This document shows positions 56,330 through 64,000 of a stretch of DNA of 64,000 bases, one piece after another. This stretch comes from Adiantum capillus-veneris (lineage: Eukaryota; Streptophyta; Polypodiopsida; Polypodiales; Pteridaceae): positions 141,588,234 through 141,652,233 of the forward strand of contig CM043958.1 of the NCBI GenBank assembly GCA_014529385.2, given 5' to 3'. The translations under genes were made by a program, and so were the position numbers. Under the pieces are notes generated by a model that saw only the letters and a list, made by a program, of their open reading frames with translations, was not told the DNA's origin and searched no databases. Position 1 is the stretch's first letter; each line of letters starts with the position of its first letter.

Positions 56330-57823
56330 CCTCCATGAATATTTCAAGTGGATATGCTCCTTGTGTTGGGGGTGTTTGAGAAGGCATTGAGTCGATTCTT
56401 CCCCCAATTCTATAACATCTATTTTATGGTCCTTCATCAGCATTCACGTGTATGCGCTTCTCTTCTTTAATAGCTTCATTTTGTAGGCATTTTGTAATAT
56501 AGGCATGCACTGACAATGAGTCCACTGGATCATTTCATTATGTTTCTAGGTGTATACAATCCCCTACCTCATGTAGGATCTCCTTTGTAAGCTTTCCTTT
56601 CCTACAAAGTTCCACAACATTTGGCCACAACTTACCATCATCGTTATTCATAGAACCCTTGGATTGCTCAATCTTTGCTCCATAAGTAGCGACCTCAACT
56701 GCAAATACAGCATGTTTAGAAGCCGTATCCTCTACTAAATTTTGCATTCCTCCCTTCCCAAAGTTAGTTCTCAAGGGTAGACCTGTCTCCCTTGAGTGGA
56801 TCTTACAATCCTTGAAGAACACAACATTGTTTCTTAAACCATCATTCAAACTATCACAATCTCTTCTTACATGATCTGTGCTATCACACCATATACATAT
56901 GTTGACAAACCCTTCTTTGGTTTGTTGTCTTTGCCTTGAAGGCGGTGTTGATGGTTGTCCCTTTTCTTCAAGCTTTGCAAGTTTTAGCTCTAATTCACGC
57001 ATGCCTTTTACAATCTCATCTATCATAGATTCATTAACCTTTGGAGCTACAGTAGAAGGTTTTACCATCTTTTCAGGAGCCAAGGAGGTCGATGTAGAAG
57101 TATTGATTACCATCTTCTCTCTTCTTCTTTGTCTCTTTGCAAGTAGTGAGATTACATCTTCAACATCATTCCAATTAGTATTTAGCCCTTGCTCAGCATC
57201 TTTGTCTTCAAGTAGAAGCTCCAAGTTTTTTGAAGTTCTTTTCCTATTGCTTGTAAGAAAATCTATGTCTTCTCTGATTCCAATGTGGCCTTTTTTGTCC
57301 TTGTTAGTTGAGAATAGCGTCGTCCAAATTCCTTGAGCAACTCTATTGGAGAGAGTCCCTCCCTTGGCTTGGCTATCCATTCCAAAAATGTTCTTTTTGT
57401 GACTTGCTTTTAATCTTCCATAAAATACTCCTCCTTTAAGGCAAATTTTAATGTTTCCCAACTTGCCCCATGCCCTTCCCTGATTGCTCTTACATGGTCC
57501 CTAATTTCAGGAATCACAACCAAATCAAAGATTTGAATCATCTCACCTTCTCTTACTTGATGCAGTTCCATTCCCTTCACATATCTGCAAAGGTACTTTA
57601 TCATGTCTTTCCCATCAAACTGATCCATTTTGTTGGCAATGGCTTGAATAGCTTTGGTTATTGAAACCTCCCATCTTTCTGTAGCATGTTGAATGAGGCA
57701 AATGCTTGAAACATTTGCATTGTATCTGGATCAAATTGGACACCATGTTTCCTTGTGTGCTCACCCATCATTACTCCCAAAAACTCTCATCCTTACAGTT
57801 TTGCAACGAGTTCACCAAAAATA
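56330..57823 (-). pseudogene. Gag of gypsy copy B, broken
   Basis: Reads from about 57,628 (MDQFDGKDMIKYLCRYVKGM), with a stop after EEYFMED near 57,412. The frame resumes (FLEWIAKPREGLSPIELLKE), then shifts near 57,270 into LELLLEDKDAEQGLNTNWND and LLAKRQRRREK. An intact CCHC knuckle follows (CIWCDSTDHVRRDC), and the frame ends at 56,538. A further shift leads into the pol-ward frame. 57,640-57,823 is leader; TGGTGAACTCGTTGC, six bases after the LTR on the minus strand, is a possible primer-binding site, tRNA not identified. Confidence 0.88.
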
Positions 57824-59797
57824 TGTAAAGAAGTTTGCAGTCTTGCCAGGAAAGCACCGGGCTTTTGGCTGTGAGAGTTTATGAGAGAACTCCAAAAGCT
57901 ATATGAAGGAGTTATACCATAGATGCCATGAAGTCTAGGGTTTGAAAGGAAATGCAATCAAAGAAGCCCTACTCTTTCTCTCTTGCACTCACACACACAA
58001 AGAAAGAGCACAAAAGAGCATATACAAAACAACACAAAGATGAAAACATCAAGGCTATGGTGGTGTCGTATCATGGGTAATATGAAAGGGTTAATAGGTG
58101 AGTTAATGGCGTTCAATCTTTTCCGACCAAACAAGCTACAAATTGTTCTCTGGAGTTGTAACTTTGTGCTTACTATAATATATATGCTTTGTCTAGTGAT
58201 TGGGATTAATTATTTGTACAAATCCTCTTGGTTCATAGCAAGTAACTACCCTTATATCAAAAGAAAAGTTATAGTCTATAAGGGGTAGTATGATGGGATC
58301 TGGTGAAAGAAGTATTTCATTGAGCTTTTCTGGGCCAAAGAGAAATACTATACATTGTTGGAAGCATAGTCTTTGGTTAATCCATACGTTAATTATAATA
58401 GATCGCACAGAGTGGAAGCGATAAAAATTCACTTTGTGTGGATTATTCATCTAGGATATTTCCAGTATGTGAAAAATGTAGATGTGAGAGAAGTGAAGAA
58501 AAGAGATTTTTTCCTCCCGAGCCCTATTCTTGCTCGTAGGCAATGAGGATACTGTAGGGAGAGATTTACTTGTAGCAAGGAGAACCTAGAATTTGTAGAG
58601 AGAATGATTTTCTAAGAGTGAGAGAGATACATTTTGTTAGGGAGGGAGATGAAATTAGAGATAAAAAAGAAAACACCAAGAAACCAACAAAATATAAAAG
58701 TAAAACACATTTTACTTGACAAACCCTTCGGGAGTTATTCACCATTTTGATGGAGAGAGAAGAAGAGGGAAGACTTCAAACTTTGATTGATGCACCAAGT
58801 TCAAGACCTTCTTTGATTAGAGTTGATCTTCCAAGGATAGCTTACAAGATTGGCTAGTCTTCCTCTATGAGCAAGTATAGGCTTCGGCTAATGTTTATGG
58901 CTAAGTACAGTTAGGTATCAATCCTCTCACTCCCTCATGAATGGTTTCCAAGGAAGAAGATGTCCCCTTTTATAGGTGAAGGGAACCCCCAAGGGTTACA
59001 CAAGAAAGAGAAGAGCCAGTGTGAACAGAAACTGACAAAGTTTGAAATGGGTTGTCCCTGCATGATGTGGGCAGACTAGGGTCCACCATTTTGATCATAT
59101 CTTCTCAATCTTGGCTTTAAATAAAAAAGTAAAAATAAGGACCAAAAATTCATCTCATAAGCTATGACCCGCATTTTAAATGCTTTTTCCAATTTGGATT
59201 GAAACCTTGTGTTAAAAAATCATCAAAATAGGTTATATTTTTTACAGGAAAAGTCTCTCAAAAGTCTTCTTGTGGTCCCCTTAGCTTAGACTTTCATTTG
59301 ATTCCAATGGACACCTCATACAATATGAAAGCATGACATTTCTTCTTGACAAAATTTTGTAAGCATCCTTGCAATAATGCATTAAAATAGGTGTATCTTT
59401 GAAAAACATTCAAGCTAGTGTTCCACTAGGATTTGATTCCTTCCTAGTAGCTATTAAAAAGAAATATCATAAAAGTATATAGAATATATATATATTGAAA
59501 GTTACCTTAGATATAGGATCTAGCTAGGGTGGGAGATGATAATGAGATAGTAGAAAGAAACAACTAATGCTTTTTGCCCCCAAGTTAAAGAGGTGGAGCT
59601 ATTGATGTTTTTTCCCATAGTACTTTTTATCTCATCCTATTATTTATCTCAAGGATAACATGTTCTTACTTTACCGTTAGCTTATTATTATACTTAGATA
59701 TATATATGTACATTATAAAAAATATACTTATGTATCTACAACGTTGCAAGATAAATTGTAGCATTCGTTCCCACTATGTACATGTCACATCATGACA
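57824..59797 (-). repeat. 5' LTR of gypsy copy B
   Basis: On the minus strand it starts TGTCATGATGTGACA and ends ...CTTCTTTACA. It matches both the 3' LTR and the truncated LTR of copy A at 1,516-3,091. Confidence 0.87.
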
Positions 59798-61153
59798 GCA
59801 CATCCTGGTATCGGATACAACAACAGCCATCCATAGCAAGAGAATGAAACATAAAGTATGAAAATTTTTCCACTCAGAAAACCCAAAGTACATATGACTA
59901 GAAGCTTTTGGAAAGGCCTATACAATAGTCTTGCAAACAACAAGGGTCTAACCACCCACTCTTCCCTTACCAACTCAGGCAGCATGTTTTTAAACCAAAC
60001 CAAATTCTATGTCATAAAACAATTATCATACCGAGTCAATATCTTACAAAAAATGGCTTATTTTAGAGTTAACATCCACCATATAAAACTAGACAGTCCA
60101 GCATTAAAAATAGAGCCCAACTCAATCATATCACCATGCAAAGATAGAGCAGGTCCTACGCTTGAAATAAAAAATGAGAAGTTTTTGGTAAGTCACCGAC
60201 CTGAGAAGTATCCCCAGGTTCCACCAATCCCAGAGCTATACAGCAGACAATCAAGCAGAGGAAGCCCTCAAAAAAACTCCCTTTCACATGCACACACAAT
60301 ACGGAAAGGACAAGGCTAAGTGAGGGGCATAGTCCATCCCTCAACTCATTTAAATAGTGGAGCACCTTTGATGGATGCACTAAAAAGAGCTAGCAAGGAG
60401 AATCCCTTCCACATTCGTTCATCAACACGTCAAAATCTTGAGGTTTATGATACATGTGGAAATTGCCATGGTAGCCTCAATCAGTGGGAGAGAGAAGGAG
60501 CCCTATACTCAGTTGGTAAGAATGCATAGCAAAGAGAGCTTCTCAAGAGTGAGACAAGGTATGGGACGTGAAGAGACATACGCTAATAGGTAATAATGTG
60601 TCACATAAATGAACCATGCGCCCCATTTGGGGAAAGATTTTTACTTGTAAATTTTACCAGAGGAGGCCAAGCACCCAGCACCCAGTGAAGGGCCCCATCA
60701 TATGGGGATTTAGAGTTTAAACTATTCTAGTGATAAGAATAGATGTCCTTACCTGCATCCATCCAAACAAGACAATAGGTATGCTAGCTTGGATGTGTTT
60801 TACAGGTATCAATGGACTATACCAGTTGTTATCCATGTCCATCTTTTTTTTTTTTAACATTCAAGCCTAGTCCAAAGTATTTATAAAAAAATTTAATTTT
60901 ACCAAAGTTTAAAATATTATTATGTTCTAGAAGGCCATAACTCCTTCTAATCGAGTGAATTATCCCCACATTTATATCAATCCTTTTTTTTGGTGATGCT
61001 CCATTTCCACTTACCATAAAGTAAAGGAGCCGAAAGAAAATTTCTATTTAGTAGTTCAAGAATATCAACCTAGTTTTTTTATTATTTAAGACAAATAAAG
61101 TATACCCTTAATTAGGGTTTATGGAACCCACCTTCCCAAGTTTTTATATCACT
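59798..61153. repeat. Flank of copy B, partly duplicated at 3,092-4,233
   Basis: 59,798-60,460 is unique in the window. The 153-residue frame at 59,858-60,319 has no recognisable domain; part of it (AGGCTAAGTGAGGGGC near 60,313) recurs at 6,408. 60,461-61,153 matches 3,092-4,233, apart from a 460-base segment missing here and a small GCACCCA duplication near 60,672. Confidence 0.75.
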
Positions 61154-62580
61154 CACCTTCACTATACATCTCTTGAGTAAACCAAGTTGCAGAGAACCCT
61201 TAATGTAGACGTGGTATCTAGCCAGACCATTTGCTCAACCATGAAGTAAAAGGAATAAATGCCTTTATGGGCTTTTTTTAATTTAAAAAAACCAACTAAG
61301 TACGATCATGTGAATGCTAAAAATTTATAGTATCACCCCATCAAAAACAACCAGTAATAAACCAAGTCTGGCAATAGTATGTAACCGGGGGATCCCCCCA
61401 AAACACATTTCAAAAGAACTATTATCCAAAAAATACTGTATGCACTCACACCAAACCCCACATTTTCATTTAGCCAGTAATTCATGCACCATGTGTCAAG
61501 TTAAGGAAAAACAACTAGTACCATTATCAAGTAAAACCCCCCCTACCAGTAGTTCGTCAAAGAAATACCAGAGTATAGCTCGACAGTAAACCCTTATAAT
61601 CTTCCCCAATAACCTCAAACAAACCAATGTTCAGTTTTATGCAGCGCAACCAAAAACATTAGCAGGATCATATCTTAGCACAAGAGTGCTAACTCACTCA
61701 ACCATTACCATATACTACCAAGCTTATCCAACTCTCATAGTGGGCCTTACCCAGCTAAGCGATAAGGTACAATAATCTACAATAGTGCCTCAATTTGTTA
61801 AGCAAATCCAACCATACAGTGGTTCTTACCAAGCTAAGTGGCAGGTTATGCAACCCAATTAGTTTGCCGACCATGTGTTATGTACTATCATCATTAGCAA
61901 AAGAAACCAATAAATACCGAGGTATAGACCCCGCCTTTTTCCACAAGATTTTCTTGAACAGTATGCACCTCCAATTCGTCATATGATCATGCATAGATTT
62001 AACGGAGTATTATACGGACAAGCCAAGTGGTAGTAACCCCTTATACTATTTCCCAAAAAAAATTTAAACAACCCAATGAGCGGGTTACACAGAGCAGCCA
62101 CAAAAACAATAGTAGGATCATAGCCATGCCCCAAGAGTGTTTAAACCACTCAACCATTTATCATATAATGTCACGCACAACCCACATAGTGAGCCTTACC
62201 AGGCTTAAGCGACGAGGAACAACACTCCTCAGTAGTGTCTCTAACTATCAAGCAAAGCTTAACCACACACTGGCCTTACCAACCATCCACCATTTATCAT
62301 GTACTGCCAAGTAGAGCCAACCCAAACATTGGGCCTTATCGGGCTTTAAGCGACAGTGCTTTACCATATCTTTTACATTATCCCAAGCAAACAAAAGAAA
62401 GAAACAAAACCCTTAATACCAAGCTTAGTGGCCAACCTGTGTCGTTTGTGTTGCAAGCTCTATGTTTAGTGTAGTAGAGAATAAACACATAGTCCTCACA
62501 CTTTACGCAAGTAGATCCGTACAAAGGGAAACATGGAGTTTGCCAAAAGCAACCCAGATTTCTACACAGAATCAATTTGG
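61154..62580 (+). repeat. Degenerate tandem repeats upstream of the Penelope-like frame
   Basis: Irregular units share the order ACCATTTATCATATACT, CCCA..GTGGGCCTTACC and GGCTTAAGCGAC, for example near 61,700-61,765, 62,155-62,215 and 62,285-62,350, with a worn unit near 61,815. The repeats end close to a segment (62,430-62,515) that also occurs at 6,310-6,420. They may be the 5' repeats of the adjoining retroelement. No gene is seen. Confidence 0.5.
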
Positions 62581-62652
62581 AATGTTTTTTGACCCTATGT
62601 TAAATGTGCCTACAAATTTCTTGACCCTAAAGCTTCATGCGAATCCAGCATC

Positions 62653-64000
62653 ATGTGGTTTAATCATGCCATTTGGTATGTTCTCAACCATCTAGACCAA
62701 CTCTTCCTTGAAAAACCCATGGACTTTCATCTCTCCCTTATTTGTTTTTGGTTAGGTGGCCAAGCTAAATATATAGTAACTGCTCAAATTGCTTTTAACA
62801 TCTTTCGTGGGCTAATGCTGGATATCTTGAAGGAACTAAAGTCTGATGAACCTAGGATCTATCTAACCACTTATGCCAATTACAAAGGATTAAAAATCGT
62901 CACTAGCTTACTCAAGCCTTGTATCGATGAAGATGACTCCCCTTCTCTAAAAAGACCCAATTCTCTTGCTACTCCCAACTCTTTTACTTCTTTTCTGACA
63001 CCTAGATCTTCCTCTAATCGAGGGAAATCTCGTAGCTACACTAGGGGAAGAGGCAGAGACACCCCAAGTAGGAACTTTCTTGAATTGTCATCATTGATGA
63101 ACATGCAGGTTGCTGTGAGCGCATGTGGAAGGAGGTTTCTCAACAAAAAAGCTCTAGGCCAAGACTTTATTTACGTACACCGTCTCTTTCAAAATGAGCT
63201 TCTCGACCTGATACACCCTAAAACACTTTTTTGTGAGTGCTTTGACCTACTTTTTGGCAACCACAAACTACTAGACAATGTACTTATTGACTGGAAGTAT
63301 CAACAACCCATTAAAGATTTGGTCTATAGTAATGATTTTCTTCGACATGACTCAATTCTCAAATGAATCTGCAATCAGTTATCACATTTTGCAAAGACTT
63401 TGATACATATGGTATACATGTTTGTACTTGTGATCTTAACATCATTGAAAATATCAAAGTCCGGAGAATCTTGGCTAATGGGCTTAATCACATACCTAAC
63501 TTTCCCAAAAACCCATATCTCACTTTATCAACTTTACTTAGCTGCTTAACTGACCTTGTCATTTCTCTCCAACTGGAGAAGAGAGTTTTACTGGACTTAA
63601 CCAAAGTGGTGGAAGCATGTTTTTTCCAAAAAATCTCACAAGTACCTAGAAAATGGTTATCTACAGATAACTCCTGGATAGCATCACAACTTGCTCATGA
63701 ATTTCAAAAATTATCAAAGAATCAGTTCATAGTCGGTCTAGATAAAAGCTCTAATTGTCCCACTCTTATTTGCAAAAACTTAACTTGGAAAGCTGCTCAT
63801 TCTCGGGTATCCATGAAAGAATTCACAAGAATTAACACATCCCTACAAACAGTTACCAATAACGTCTCAAGACACTTAGATAATTTGGGTTATTCTCTTT
63901 AGGACACTAAACTACAAGTATTTTTTCCCACCTATAAGATTCATAAACATAAATTCACATGGATATCAAATGCTTCGAATGGCGTCTTTACAAATATCAC
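62653..64000 (+). pseudogene. Penelope-like reverse transcriptase region (N-terminal part), broken and cut by window end
   Basis: Three successive frames: 62,653-63,366 (with a basic RGKSRSYTRGRGRDT patch), 63,363-63,902 and 63,903-64,000. They join by an ATGA overlap and a TAG. The second has VRRILANGLNHIPNFPKNPY and FIVGLDKSSNCPTLIC; the third has FPTYKIHKHKFTWISNASNG. The order of a GLNxxP block, a DK(G/S) block and a (P/Y)KxHK block before RT motif 3 is that of Penelope-like elements. The catalytic YxDD and any GIY-YIG endonuclease would lie beyond the window. A distant alternative is another non-LTR retroelement. Confidence 0.45.

Larger units (their letters stand above)
49855..59797 (-). 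mobile_element. Ty3/gypsy LTR retrotransposon, copy B, complete but decayed (9.94 kb)
   Basis: Minus-strand element: 5' LTR at the right (57,824-59,797), then gag, protease, reverse transcriptase/RNase H and integrase leftwards, a polypurine tract and the 3' LTR at the left (49,855-51,819). Protease-RT-RNase H-integrase order defines Ty3/gypsy. No chromodomain was noticed. Every gene has stops or shifts. The flanks AGCAT and GCACA do not give a clean 5-bp target duplication. The two LTRs differ by many point changes and small indels, so the insertion is old. Confidence 0.88.

Noticed and set aside
59858-60319. 153-residue frame beside gypsy copy B as a host gene
   Set aside because: No recognisable domain, part of it recurs elsewhere in the window, and no splice or composition support.

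Overview
The window is nuclear DNA from a land plant with a large, transposon-rich genome. The evidence is intron-bearing CACTA (En/Spm) transposons of the plant TNP2 type, fragments of plant HIPP-type metal-binding genes, a plant-style RBBP6-like gene, long (GA)n/(GT)n microsatellites and short AT-rich introns. The species cannot be fixed; a fern, lycophyte or other large-genome plant would fit. Only one ordinary host gene is recognisable, an intronless RBBP6-like zinc-knuckle/RING protein at 22.3-23.3 kb.

Layout. 1-4.2 kb holds the gag end and truncated LTR of a Ty3/gypsy element (copy A, minus strand) plus flanking DNA duplicated at 60.5-61.2 kb. At 4.2-6.2 kb lies a broken minus-strand coding region split by a 1.3 kb element with TTAA target duplications. 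6.2-10.4 kb is repeats, including a hAT-type MITE. CACTA-1 (10,363-18,716) is degenerate. 18.7-22.3 kb and 23.3-24.7 kb are mostly repeats. 24,748-42,331 is a large DNA element with 28-bp terminal inverted repeats, and CACTA-2 (25,806-33,520), which is intact, is nested inside it. 43.1-45.4 kb is a decayed third CACTA transposase with a 245-bp MITE inserted. 45.4-49.85 kb is unassigned. 49,855-59,797 is a complete but decayed Ty3/gypsy element (copy B, minus strand). 61.2-64.0 kb holds degenerate repeats and the start of a Penelope-like reverse transcriptase pseudogene.

The most unusual system is the large element. Without CACTA-2 it is about 9.87 kb. It carries (i) a minus-strand five-exon gene fusing an N-terminal histone H3-like domain (first ten residues identical to the H3 tail, then a recognisable histone fold) to a Ulp1/C48-type SUMO-protease domain and a C-terminal SPAK-rich, H1-like basic tail; (ii) a divergent acidic-protein gene on the plus strand, separated from it by a 1.25 kb intergenic region packed with alternating inverted repeats of an ACGACGCGATA motif; (iii) a decayed minus-strand RNase H-like transposase; and (iv) a 398-residue plus-strand protein of unknown function whose coding sequence CACTA-2 interrupts. 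Removing CACTA-2 and one copy of its CTG duplication restores that reading frame exactly. The H3-like exon has one in-frame TAG where histone H3 has a conserved Gln, so this copy is probably dead while the family may not be. I know of no described transposon with an H3-Ulp1 fusion, but no search could be run.

The CACTA elements also captured two different fragments of HIPP-type heavy-metal-associated (HMA) genes, and carry tRNA-like repeats in their 5' non-coding regions.
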